A stretch of DNA of 40,192 bases from assembly GCA_000438415.1 (NCBI GenBank), contig FR902223.1, positions 1 through 40,192 on the forward strand, given 5' to 3'. Under the pieces are notes generated by a model that was not told the DNA's origin, ran no database searches, and worked only from the letters and a program-made list of their open reading frames with translations. The first letter of the stretch is position 1; each line of letters begins with the position of its first letter. Source of the DNA: Clostridium sp. CAG:628 (lineage in GTDB: Bacteria; Bacillota_I; Bacilli_A; RF39; UBA660). Below, piece by piece: positions 24,765 through 32,736 of the stretch. The position numbers were made by a program, and so were the translations under genes.

Positions 24765-25790
24765 ATGTATACAATTGTTGATTATTTAAAATATTATAAA
24801 GATAGTAACTTTGATGAAGTAGGTTTTAATGTAATGGATAATTTGCTTTTTAGTATTTTAGTATATTTACCTATCGAGAGTTTTGATAAAGTTAAAAGTT
24901 TTGATGAATTTTGGAATTATTCTATGCAGTACAAAGGTATTAAAACTAATAGTAGTTTAGCACATATTGCATTTGATTTACTTAAAGAAATAAATGGAAG
25001 TAAGAGGTATAAAAGTATTACTGTATCTAATTTTGTGAATTATAGGGATAATAATACTCAGTTTGGTGCTTCTAAATTTAAAATAGGAGATAAAACTATA
25101 ATTGCTTATAAGGGAACTGATCATTCTAGTATAGGATGGTATGAAAACTTTAGATTACTTTATTTGTTTCCAACTTATACACAGAGTGTTGCTTATGATT
25201 ATTTAAAGAAAAATATTTTAAAGAGTGATAAGAATATTTATCTTTGTGGACATAGTAAGGGTGGTAATTTAAGTATTAGTAGTGCACTTTTGTGTGATAA
25301 AACTTTGTTAAAGAAAATAGTTAAAATATATAATTTTGATGGACCTGGAGTATTAAGTAAAGAATTTAATAGTGAGAGATTTAATATAATTAGTGAAAAA
25401 TTAGTTAATATTATTCCAACTGGTTCAGTAATAGGAGCATTTCTTTATAATCAAGGGTATGATGTAGTGGAAAGTGTAAGTTCTTTATTCAATGAACATT
25501 ATCCTAATTCCTGGTGTATTTTTGGTACTAAGTTTGTTCATGGAAAACTTTCTAAAGTTAGTCAAAAATTACATGTTAGTACTACTAAAGGAGTAAGTGA
25601 ATTAAATCAAAGTGATATAAGAGATGCTATTGAGAGTATTATTAATGTCTTAGGTAAAGAGGGTAAGTCTGACTTTGATTTTAGTTTTAATGATGTTAAA
25701 GAAATTATTAAAAATATGAAGGGTATTGATAAAAATGTATCACGTTTATTGATTACTATTTTATCTAATATGTTAAATTTGGGAAATTAA
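24765..25790 (+). CDS. Mbeg1-like alpha/beta hydrolase (DUF2974-type)
   Basis: The nucleophile elbow GHSKGGNL (residues ~162-169) and the preceding strand FKIGDKTIIAYKGTDHSSIGWYENF are typical of the Mbeg1-like/DUF2974 lipase family of low-GC Gram-positives, with IYNFDGPGV as a further family signature. Ser of GHSKG would be the nucleophile. The Asp/His of the triad are not certain (a His follows in FVHGK). No signal peptide, so probably cytoplasmic. Substrate unknown. GGGAGAG precedes the start and a terminator follows. Confidence 0.85.
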   Translation: MYTIVDYLKYYKDSNFDEVGFNVMDNLLFSILVYLPIESFDKVKSFDEFWNYSMQYKGIKTNSSLAHIAFDLLKEINGSKRYKSITVSNFVNYRDNNTQFGASKFKIGDKTIIAYKGTDHSSIGWYENFRLLYLFPTYTQSVAYDYLKKNILKSDKNIYLCGHSKGGNLSISSALLCDKTLLKKIVKIYNFDGPGVLSKEFNSERFNIISEKLVNIIPTGSVIGAFLYNQGYDVVESVSSLFNEHYPNSWCIFGTKFVHGKLSKVSQKLHVSTTKGVSELNQSDIRDAIESIINVLGKEGKSDFDFSFNDVKEIIKNMKGIDKNVSRLLITILSNMLNLGN

Positions 25791-25816
25791 AAAGCCACAC
25801 TTTTTGTGTGGTTTTA
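25791..25816 (+). terminator. Intrinsic terminator after the hydrolase
   Basis: A 10-bp stem AAAGCCACAC/GTGTGGTTTT with loop TTTTT. The stretch 25817-26070 after it is plain AT-rich DNA in which I see no gene. Confidence 0.85.
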
Positions 25817-26070
25817 GTTTGAGTTAATTAGTTCGTAATATTCCCATTATAGATTTTTCTTCTTTAATTATAATAAGCTTAGTTTAACTAAAAATGTTTT
25901 ATATTATTCTTATATTAGATGTTGTTTATTTCAATTTTGTTAATGTTAATGTTTTAGTTGATTAAGATGTAATTTAGTTAAAACTTTAAGTTAGGTTAAG
26001 AATGAACTTTTTGATATAACTTTTTTATTAAATACATTGATGTATATTTTACATGTAAAGTGTTTTTTTC

Positions 26071-26099
26071 TTGCTTTTCTTTTAAAAGTTGTGTATACT
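26071..26099 (+). promoter_or_regulatory. glmS promoter
   Basis: TTGCTT (26071-26076), a 17-base spacer and TATACT (26094-26099). The predicted transcript starts about 40 bases before the ribozyme cleavage site. Confidence 0.65.
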
Positions 26100-26140
26100 T
26101 AGGTAAAGGTATGAGAAGTGAAAGAAAAAGGTTATACTCA

Positions 26141-26268
26141 TATTTAGCGCCAGAACCATAGTGGTTGACGAGGTTAACAGTTATCGATTTTTCGGCGGGT
26201 GCTGTTACGGATAAGTAGTTCGTTAGAAGTATTACAAAAAGTAAAATCAATATTACAACAAAATATAC
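26141..26268 (+). promoter_or_regulatory. glmS ribozyme-riboswitch
   Basis: Conserved core pieces are all present: AGCGCCAGAAC with self-cleavage expected between A26146 and G26147, then GTTGACGAGGTTAACAG, TTATCGATTTTTCGGCGG and GTGCTGTTAC, in the order of the Bacillus glmS ribozyme. Glucosamine-6-phosphate acts as cofactor for cleavage, after which the mRNA is degraded, giving feedback on glmS directly downstream. Confidence 0.95.
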
Positions 26269-26270
26269 TT

Positions 26271-26291
26271 CATACTAAATTTTTTAGTATG
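26271..26291 (+). repeat. Palindromic hairpin next to the glmS ribosome binding site
   Basis: CATACTAAA-TTT-TTTAGTATG is a perfect 9-bp hairpin whose last base begins the GGAGG site. It could tune translation or protect the cleaved mRNA. It is not a terminator, as no T-run follows directly. Confidence 0.5.
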
Positions 26292-26302
26292 GAGGAATTT
26301 TT

Positions 26303-28048
26303 ATGTGTGGTATCATTGGATACGTAGGAGAAAAGAGATTTAGTATAGATGTAATTATAGATGGGCTTAAGCACCTAGAATACAGGGGGTATGACAGTGC
26401 TGGGATAGCTTATGTTAAAGATAATAATGTTGTAATAGAAAGGGAAGTAGGAAGAATATCTAACCTAGAGAGTGTTCTTAAAAAAGACACTTCTCATATA
26501 GGAATTGGGCATACTAGATGGGCAACTCATGGTAAACCAACAAAAGAAAATGCTCATCCTCATAAAGTTGGAAATATCACTTTAGTACATAATGGAATTA
26601 TTGATAATTTTATGGAGTTAAAAAGCACTCTAATGAGTGAAGACTATACTTTCAAAAGTGACACAGATACAGAAGTAGCGACTGCTTACATTGATTCTTT
26701 ATATAAAGAAAATAACGATATGATTAAGAGTTTAAGTATATGTGTTAATAAGTTTCTAGGTAGTTATGCTTTTGGTATTATTAATGAGTTAGAAACAGAT
26801 GTATTATATGCTTTAAGAAAAGATAGTCCATTAATTATAGGTGTAGGAGAAAATGAAAACTTTATTGCAAGTGATGTGCCTTCTATTTTAAAGTATACTA
26901 ATAAATATATTGATATAGAGAATGACGAAATAGTTAAAATAACAAAAGATAAAGTTACTGTATATGATAAGAATTGCAATATCATTAATAAAGAGATAAG
27001 CGTGTTTGAAGGGGATGCTAATTTAGTAGAGAAGAATGGTTATGAGACATACATGCTTAAAGAAATACATGAAGAAGCAGAAGTTATAAAGAAGACTAGT
27101 GAAGCAAGTATTGACTTTGATATAACAAAGTATGATGAAATAGATATAGTCGCTTGTGGAAGTGCTTATCATGCGGGACTAGTTGGTAAATACATGATAG
27201 AAAAACTATGCAATATAAAAGTGAATGTATGTATTGCAAGTGAATACCAATACGATAAACATTTTTATAAAGGTAAAACTTTAGTTATAGCAATTAGTCA
27301 AAGTGGTGAAACTGCAGACACTAAAAAATGTGTTAATATTGCAAATGATATGGGTGTAGATACTTTAGGAATTGTAAACGTTAAAGGTAGCAGTATTGCT
27401 AGAATATGTAAACATGTTATATATACTTTGGCAGGTCCTGAAATAGCAGTGGCAACAACAAAAGCTTATCTAGCACAAATTACAACACTTATACTACTTG
27501 CAGTTAAAAATAGTAAGGAAATGGTAAATACTGAAGACTTGCAAAAATTACCTTATTATATAGAAACTCTAATTAACAAAGATTACACTTCTCTTGCAAA
27601 TATGCTAATGACAAAAGACGACATCTACTTTATCGGTAGAGGAATAGACTATGCTCTTTGTATGGAAGGAAGTTTAAAACTAAAAGAAATTAGTTATATA
27701 CATAGTGAAGCGTATGCTGCAGGAGAGTTAAAACATGGGACAATTTCATTAATTAGTGAAGGAACACCTGTTATAGTAGTTGCAACAAGTGATGTGTTAT
27801 ACTTAAAAACTATAAGTAATGCTAAAGAAGTTAAAGCAAGAGGGGCTTATGTAATACTAGTAACTGATAAAGAAGTTATTAATGAAGGAGTGTATGACAA
27901 GTTAATTAGTATTCCTAAAGTAATTGAAGAATTAAGACCTATCTTAACAATTATACCTTTACAATTAATAAGTTACGAAGTTGCTAAGTTAAGAGGTAAT
28001 GATATTGATAAACCTAAGAATTTAGCTAAGAGTGTAACAGTGGAGTAA
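26303..28048 (+). CDS. glmS: Glutamine-fructose-6-phosphate aminotransferase (isomerizing)
   Basis: After Met removal, Cys1 (CGIIGYVG) is the glutaminase nucleophile of the N-terminal class II amidotransferase domain, with HTRWATHG and LVHNGIIDN. Two SIS domains (CGSAYHAG, ISQSGETADT; GRGIDYALCMEGSLKLKEISY) bind fructose-6-phosphate. The end LAKSVTVE is the family's conserved tail. It makes glucosamine-6-phosphate from Fru6P and glutamine, the first step to UDP-GlcNAc and the cell wall. At 581 residues it is slightly shorter than the usual ~600. Controlled by the upstream ribozyme. The NERD gene starts 4 bases after its stop. Confidence 0.98.
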   Translation: MCGIIGYVGEKRFSIDVIIDGLKHLEYRGYDSAGIAYVKDNNVVIEREVGRISNLESVLKKDTSHIGIGHTRWATHGKPTKENAHPHKVGNITLVHNGIIDNFMELKSTLMSEDYTFKSDTDTEVATAYIDSLYKENNDMIKSLSICVNKFLGSYAFGIINELETDVLYALRKDSPLIIGVGENENFIASDVPSILKYTNKYIDIENDEIVKITKDKVTVYDKNCNIINKEISVFEGDANLVEKNGYETYMLKEIHEEAEVIKKTSEASIDFDITKYDEIDIVACGSAYHAGLVGKYMIEKLCNIKVNVCIASEYQYDKHFYKGKTLVIAISQSGETADTKKCVNIANDMGVDTLGIVNVKGSSIARICKHVIYTLAGPEIAVATTKAYLAQITTLILLAVKNSKEMVNTEDLQKLPYYIETLINKDYTSLANMLMTKDDIYFIGRGIDYALCMEGSLKLKEISYIHSEAYAAGELKHGTISLISEGTPVIVVATSDVLYLKTISNAKEVKARGAYVILVTDKEVINEGVYDKLISIPKVIEELRPILTIIPLQLISYEVAKLRGNDIDKPKNLAKSVTVE

Positions 28049-28051
28049 ACA

Positions 28052-28780
28052 ATGCTTAAACTTCTATTTAGTAAAGAATATATATTTTTATGGCTAATAG
28101 TTATCTTAATACCAATTATCCAAAAGAAAGTAATAGGTTTCTTTGGTGAATTTTGGGTTAAACTAGAACTTAAAAAATTAAAGAAAGACTACAAAGTTTT
28201 AAATAACGTAATTGTAAGAACTATAGACAATTCCACTCATCAAATAGATCATATAGTAGTTTCTAAATATGGCATATTTGTAATAGAAACTAAGCAGATA
28301 AATGGGTATATTAAAGGTAACGATTACGACAAAAACTGGACTGTCAAAAGAGGAAAAAACACTTACTACATCAATAATCCAGTTCATCAAAACTATGGAC
28401 ATATAAAAGCTTTGTCTGAAGTCTTAGGAATAAACACTGATAAATTCATTTCAATTGTATGCATTTCTAGTCAAGCTAAAGTTAGAGTTAACTCAAAGTT
28501 TGTAGTTAGAATTTATATGCTCGTTAAATATATTAAAAGTTATACAAACGAATTACTTTCAAATTATATAGAAGTGTATAACACTTTAGTTAGTAGAAAT
28601 ATTAAAGGCTACACTAATTCTAGAAAGCATGTTAAAAGCGTAAAAGAAATAAAAAAAGTAACAGCTAATGACCTAATTAATAAATGCCCACTTTGCGGCG
28701 GAGAACTTGTTAACAGACAAAGCAAGTATGGTAGTTTCATAGGCTGTTCTAATTACCCTAGATGCAAGTTCAAAAAGTAA
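28052..28780 (+). CDS. Membrane-anchored NERD-domain protein with zinc finger
   Basis: An N-terminal membrane helix (residues 10-25) is followed by a NERD nuclease-related domain: FFGEFWVKLELKKL, then HQIDHIVVSKYGIFVIETKQINGYIKG with the Asp and E-x-K of the restriction-endonuclease-like fold. The C-terminal topoisomerase-type zinc finger is CPLCGGELVNRQSKYGSFIGCSNYPRC. Such proteins probably process or bind DNA at the membrane, but their function is not established. It is separated from glmS by 3 bases and probably cotranscribed. A terminator follows. Confidence 0.88.
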   Translation: MLKLLFSKEYIFLWLIVILIPIIQKKVIGFFGEFWVKLELKKLKKDYKVLNNVIVRTIDNSTHQIDHIVVSKYGIFVIETKQINGYIKGNDYDKNWTVKRGKNTYYINNPVHQNYGHIKALSEVLGINTDKFISIVCISSQAKVRVNSKFVVRIYMLVKYIKSYTNELLSNYIEVYNTLVSRNIKGYTNSRKHVKSVKEIKKVTANDLINKCPLCGGELVNRQSKYGSFIGCSNYPRCKFKK

Positions 28781-28784
28781 CTAG

Positions 28785-28810
28785 AAGTCTCTTTTCTTAG
28801 AGACTTTTTT
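28785..28810 (+). terminator. Intrinsic terminator of the glmS-NERD unit
   Basis: An 8-bp stem AAGTCTCT/AGAGACTT, loop TTTCTT and a T-run. It separates housekeeping genes from the defence island. Confidence 0.85.
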
Positions 28811-28843
28811 GAATTAACTATATGATTATTAAGAAAAGTATAG

Positions 28844-28849
28844 TATAAT
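28844..28849 (+). promoter_or_regulatory. Putative -10 of the defence operon
   Basis: TATAAT lies 24 bases before the first ORF of the unit. No good -35 is seen. It is the only clear promoter-like element between the previous terminator and hsdM that precedes all the leader ORFs. Confidence 0.45.
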
Positions 28850-28873
28850 GTTAAATAAGAAAAGGTGGTTTAC

Positions 28874-29179
28874 ATGTTTAAAACTATTATTATTTTTACA
28901 GGGTTTCTAATATTTTGTTATATTAATAGGGATAAAGCTTTAAAAGATTTTAAAGAAAAACCAAAAGATGATAAACCTAAAAAAGTAAATCATTCTCCTT
29001 ATTCAGAGGAAGAGATGGATAAATGGTTTTTGGAGGAGTGGCAAAAGGATTTGGTAAGACAAGGAAGGTTTGCACCTTGGAGTTTTAAAAAGAAATCAAC
29101 TAGACATGAGCCGTTAAGTGATGGACAATACCATAAAGATGATGATGTAGGAAAAATAGAGGAGGATAAATATGAATAA
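28874..29179 (+). CDS. Small single-TM protein leading the restriction operon, unknown
   Basis: An N-terminal membrane segment (FKTIIIFTGFLIFCYI) is followed by ~80 charged residues rich in Lys, Asp and Trp (MDKWFLEEWQKDLVRQGRFAPW). ATG 28874 is used because AAAGGTGG lies just before it. The GTG at 28865 is part of that site. It overlaps the 48-codon ORF at 29172 by 8 bases, with GGAGGATAAAT as that ORF's ribosome binding site. No family recognised. Being upstream of hsdM without a promoter in between, it may be the first gene of the defence transcript. Confidence 0.6.
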   Translation: MFKTIIIFTGFLIFCYINRDKALKDFKEKPKDDKPKKVNHSPYSEEEMDKWFLEEWQKDLVRQGRFAPWSFKKKSTRHEPLSDGQYHKDDDVGKIEEDKYE

Positions 29180-29318
29180 GAAAAACGTACTAAATAAAAT
29201 ACATGGGGGGGGGGTATTTAGTTATCTAAATATACCAGTTTTAACATGCTTATATGATGAAATAGTGAAATATAGATGGGATAAGTTTATTCCATCTTTT
29301 TGTGTGGGGGTAAAATAA
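29172..29318 (+). CDS. 48-codon leader ORF containing a G10 tract
   Basis: The ORF MNKKNVLNKIHGGGVFSYLN... to ...FIPSFCVGVK has a textbook ribosome binding site (GGAGG, 7 bases), overlaps the preceding gene, and its stop lies one base before the next start. Three Gly codons and the following base are a run of ten G (29205-29214), striking in this AT-rich DNA. Losing one G gives a stop five codons after the tract and gaining one gives a stop three codons after. Its last third encodes an intrinsic terminator hairpin (29274-29301). I read it as a possible phase-variable leader that controls readthrough into the hsd operon. The peptide itself is not recognised and could be non-functional. Confidence 0.5.
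   Translation: MNKKNVLNKIHGGGVFSYLNIPVLTCLYDEIVKYRWDKFIPSFCVGVK
29205..29214 (+). repeat. Poly-G tract (G10)
   Basis: Ten consecutive G within the leader ORF. Long poly-G runs slip during replication and are classic phase-variation switches. An inverted repeat GGTATTTAG/CTAAATA(TA)CC follows directly (29213-29236). Confidence 0.85.
29274..29301 (+). terminator. Attenuator-like terminator inside the leader ORF
   Basis: AGATGGGATA pairs with TATTCCATCT (one G-T pair, loop AGTT), followed by TTTT. It lies within codons of the 48-codon ORF and 20 bases before the next gene, leaving no room for a promoter after it. A translating ribosome would unfold it. Confidence 0.6.
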
Positions 29319-29319
29319 G

Positions 29320-29901
29320 ATGGGATTATTTAAGAGTTTAGTAGAATTTAGTACAAAATGGAAACTTATAGATAAGCATGGCTGGGGTGCAGGACTTTTA
29401 TATGAAGACGAAGTTAACAAAAGAAAGTTAGACAAACTTGATAGAGAATACTCAAATATACTAGAAGAAGGTAAAAGAGACTACTTTAAAATAGGTGATG
29501 ACATAATTAAAAATAACAAATATATAACTAAAGAAGAAAAAGAAGAATTGTTTAGTATTCTATTTAAAATTGATAATACAAATGACAGTGATTTAGTTAT
29601 TATGCTTGGAAATGAGTTAAAAGCAATTGGACGAAAGATTATATTCAACAATTATATAAGAGATGTTTTAATGCAAATAAACGATGTAGTTATGAACAAT
29701 GAAAAAGTTTATCCAGAAGAAAGACAAACCTTTTTAGATTACTATGACAAAATAAATAAAGTCGACGACTTTACTAGGAAAAGATATCTAATCATCGAAC
29801 TATTAGATTACTTAGAAACTAATAAAATAAAAATAACTAACAGAAAAGAATTTACTGATGGAATAGATATGCTTAATAAAACATTTGAGGAAGATAAATA
29901 G
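29320..29901 (+). CDS. Helical protein preceding hsdM, unknown
   Basis: This 193-residue, soluble, nearly all-helical charged protein has no motif I recognise (WKLIDKHGWGAGLLYEDEVNKRK; KYITKEEKEELFSILFKIDN; DDFTRKRYLIIELLDYLE). It starts one base after the leader ORF stop, behind GGGGGTAAAATAAG, and ends 17 bases before hsdM, so it belongs to the restriction operon. It may be an accessory or regulatory subunit. This is inferred from position only. Confidence 0.7.
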   Translation: MGLFKSLVEFSTKWKLIDKHGWGAGLLYEDEVNKRKLDKLDREYSNILEEGKRDYFKIGDDIIKNNKYITKEEKEELFSILFKIDNTNDSDLVIMLGNELKAIGRKIIFNNYIRDVLMQINDVVMNNEKVYPEERQTFLDYYDKINKVDDFTRKRYLIIELLDYLETNKIKITNRKEFTDGIDMLNKTFEEDK

Positions 29902-29918
29902 AAAGAAGGAGTAAAAGT

Positions 29919-31490
29919 ATGAATAACCAAAAAGAATTGGAAAGAAATGAGTTACATAAAACAATATGGAAGATGGCAGACGACTTGCGTGGGTCTGTAG
30001 ATGGATGGGATTTTAAACAATATGTTTTAGGTTTGTTATTCTATAGATTTATATCTGAAAATTTAACTAGCTATTTAAATGAAGAAGAAAGAAAAGCAGG
30101 TAACCATGATTTTGACTATACAAAACTTAGTGATGAAGAAGCAGAATACGGTAGAGAAGATACTCTAGCAGATAAAGGCTTTTATATATTACCAAGTGAA
30201 CTATTCTGTAACTTAAGAAAAAGAGCAAGTCAAGATAAAGACTTAAATATTACATTAGGTACAATACTTGATAACATAGAAAATTCGGCAAAAGGTACGG
30301 CTTCTGAAGATGACATGAAAGGTTTATTTGATGACTTAGACTTTAATAGTAATAAACTTGGTAACAATGTTGATGATAGAAACACTAAAATTATTAAAAT
30401 GTTAAATGCAATAGGAGATTTAAAACTAGGAGACTATAAAGATAACACTATAGATACATTTGGAGATGCTTACGAATTTTTAATGACTATGTATGCTTCA
30501 AATGCTGGTAAATCAGGTGGAGAATTTTTTACTCCTCAAGAAGTAGGAGAACTACTTGCTAAAATAACTGTAACGGGTAAAACTGAAATAAATAAAGTAT
30601 ATGATCCAGCATGTGGTTCAGGTTCATTATTACTTAAATTTGCTAAAGTACTTGGTAAAGATAATATAAAGCAAGGTTTCTTTGGACAAGAAATAAATAT
30701 AACAACTTATAACCTTTGTAGAATAAATATGTTTTTACATGATATAAACTATAATAAATTCAATATTGAACTAGGAGATACTTTACTTCACCCAGCACAT
30801 GAAGAAGAGGAACCATTTGATGCAATAGTATCAAATCCTCCTTATTCAATTAAATGGGCTGGTAAATCAAATTCACTTCTTATAAATGACCATAGATTTG
30901 CACCAGCAGGAATACTTGCGCCAGAGTCTAAAGCAGACCTTGCATTTACTATGCATATGCTATCTTATTTAAGTTCTAAAGGGACAGCAGCAATAGTTGA
31001 ATTCCCAGGAGTACTTTATAGAGGTGGAGCAGAAGAAAAAATAAGAAAATATTTAGTTGATAACAACTTTGTAGATATAGTTATACAACTACCTAGTGAA
31101 TTATTCTTTGGTACTTCAATAGCAACTTGTATAATAGTACTTAAAAAGAATAAACAAGATAATAACATTTTATTTATAGATGCTTCTAATGAATTTGTAA
31201 GAGGAAGTAATAAGAATAAACTATCCGATGAAAACATAGAAAACATACTAACACTTATTAAAAATAGAACTAATGAAGAAAATAAATCAGTACTAATAAC
31301 ATATGAAAAAATAAGTAATAATAGTTATAACTTATCAGTTAATTCATATTTAAAAGTTACTTCTGATGAAGAAAAAATAGATATAGTAGAGTTAAATAAA
31401 AAGATAAAAGAGATAGTAGAAAAACAAGATAAAGTTAGAAAAGAGTTAGACCAAATTATAGAAGAATTGGAGTCTGATAATAATGAGTAA
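29919..31490 (+). CDS. hsdM: Type I restriction-modification methyltransferase subunit
   Basis: The HsdM N-terminal helical domain (WKMADDLRGSVDGWDFKQYVLGLLFYRFISE) is followed by the N6-adenine methyltransferase core: SAM-binding DPACGSGSLLL and catalytic NPPYSIKW. GEFFTPQEVGELLAKI is the HsdM family signature. With HsdS it methylates adenines in a split target; with HsdR it forms the restriction complex. The length of 523 residues is normal. Strong ribosome binding site AAGGAG. It overlaps hsdS by 8 bases (ATGAGTAA). Confidence 0.97.
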   Translation: MNNQKELERNELHKTIWKMADDLRGSVDGWDFKQYVLGLLFYRFISENLTSYLNEEERKAGNHDFDYTKLSDEEAEYGREDTLADKGFYILPSELFCNLRKRASQDKDLNITLGTILDNIENSAKGTASEDDMKGLFDDLDFNSNKLGNNVDDRNTKIIKMLNAIGDLKLGDYKDNTIDTFGDAYEFLMTMYASNAGKSGGEFFTPQEVGELLAKITVTGKTEINKVYDPACGSGSLLLKFAKVLGKDNIKQGFFGQEINITTYNLCRINMFLHDINYNKFNIELGDTLLHPAHEEEEPFDAIVSNPPYSIKWAGKSNSLLINDHRFAPAGILAPESKADLAFTMHMLSYLSSKGTAAIVEFPGVLYRGGAEEKIRKYLVDNNFVDIVIQLPSELFFGTSIATCIIVLKKNKQDNNILFIDASNEFVRGSNKNKLSDENIENILTLIKNRTNEENKSVLITYEKISNNSYNLSVNSYLKVTSDEEKIDIVELNKKIKEIVEKQDKVRKELDQIIEELESDNNE

Positions 31491-32736
31491 GATAGAGAAG
31501 TTAATAAAAGAATTGTGTCCTAACGGGGTGGAGTATTGTTGCCTAAAAAATATAGGAAAACATTATACAGGTTTATCAGGAAAAACAAAAAAAGATTTTG
31601 AAATGGGAAACAGCAGATTTATATCATATACCAATATATATAATAATCCAGCCATAAAACTAAAAACTAATGATTTCGTTTTAATTAATGAAAATGAAAA
31701 TCAAAATTATATAAAGTATAAAGATATACTAGTGGCTGGTTCTTCTGAAAATCTTGAAGATAGTGGCATGATTTCTGTTGTAACACAAATACCAGATGAA
31801 AAAATTTATTTAAATAGTTTTTGTTTTGGCTTTAGGCTCAATGATAATTATTATGAAAGGTTTAATGCAAATTTTTTGAAGCATTATTTAAGATGCGCAA
31901 AGTTCAGAAATGAAATTATAAGTTGTTCTTTTGGAGTTACAAGATATAATTTGTCTAAAGATAAATTTTTAAAATTAAAAATTCCAGTACCACCATTAGA
32001 AGTACAAGAAGAAATAGTAAGAATACTTGATAAGTTTGGAGAGTTAGAGGCAGAGTTAGAGGCAGAGTTAGAGGCAAGAAAAAGTCAGTATGAGTTTTGG
32101 TGCGAAAAGGTATTTGAATTTGAAAAAGACTATAAGTCTTTCAAATTAGAAGAATTGTTTGATTTAAAAAATGGTTATACTCCATCAACTGGAAATAAAT
32201 TATTTTGGAATAATGGAACAATTCCTTGGTTTAGAATGGAAGATATTAGAGCAAACGGAACCGTTTTGAATAATGCAATTCAACATATTACTCCAGAAGC
32301 TTTAAAAAAAAGTGGTCCTTTCAAAGCAAATTCCATAATATGTGCTACATCAGCTACGGTAGGTATCCATGCGTTGATAAAAGTTGATTTTTTATGCAAT
32401 CAAAGATTTACATGTATGACATTAAAAGAAAAGTATATAAATGAAATAAACATAAAATATATTTATTATTATTGCTTTCAATTAGATGCGTATTGTCTAA
32501 ATAATTTAAATCAAGGTAATTTTTGCTCAGTAGATATGAATACCTTTAAAAAATTCGAATTTAAAATCCCTTCACTACAAGAACAAGAAAGAATAGTTAA
32601 CATACTTGATAAATTTGATAAACTAGTTAATGATATTTCAGAAGGTTTACCTGCTGAAATAGAAGCAAGAAGAAAACAATATGAATATTATAGAAATAAA
32701 CTTTTAAGTTTTGAGGAGTTGATTATCAATGATTAA
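31483..32736 (+). CDS. hsdS: Type I restriction-modification specificity subunit
   Basis: Two target-recognition domains (about residues 10-165 and 215-375) are each followed by a conserved helix with the repeated phrases VPPLEVQEEIVRILDKFGELE and IPSLQEQERIVNILDKFDKL. Between the two halves, ELEAELEAELEA is encoded by three perfect copies of the 12-mer GAGTTAGAGGCA (32041-32076). In EcoR124/EcoDXXI the copy number of such a four-residue repeat sets the spacer length of the DNA target. The DNA site itself cannot be predicted. Overlaps both neighbours by 8 bases. Confidence 0.95.
   Translation: MSKIEKLIKELCPNGVEYCCLKNIGKHYTGLSGKTKKDFEMGNSRFISYTNIYNNPAIKLKTNDFVLINENENQNYIKYKDILVAGSSENLEDSGMISVVTQIPDEKIYLNSFCFGFRLNDNYYERFNANFLKHYLRCAKFRNEIISCSFGVTRYNLSKDKFLKLKIPVPPLEVQEEIVRILDKFGELEAELEAELEARKSQYEFWCEKVFEFEKDYKSFKLEELFDLKNGYTPSTGNKLFWNNGTIPWFRMEDIRANGTVLNNAIQHITPEALKKSGPFKANSIICATSATVGIHALIKVDFLCNQRFTCMTLKEKYINEINIKYIYYYCFQLDAYCLNNLNQGNFCSVDMNTFKKFEFKIPSLQEQERIVNILDKFDKLVNDISEGLPAEIEARRKQYEYYRNKLLSFEELIIND
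32041..32076 (+). repeat. Three perfect 12-bp tandem repeats in hsdS
   Basis: GAGTTAGAGGCA is repeated three times with no mismatch, coding ELEA x3 in the helical spacer between target domains. Copy-number change keeps the frame and would add or remove four residues, moving the two half-sites apart. Confidence 0.95.

Noticed and set aside
25996..26250. Minus-strand ORF over the glmS leader
   Set aside because: It lies across the glmS promoter and ribozyme core, has no ribosome binding site and no protein-like features.
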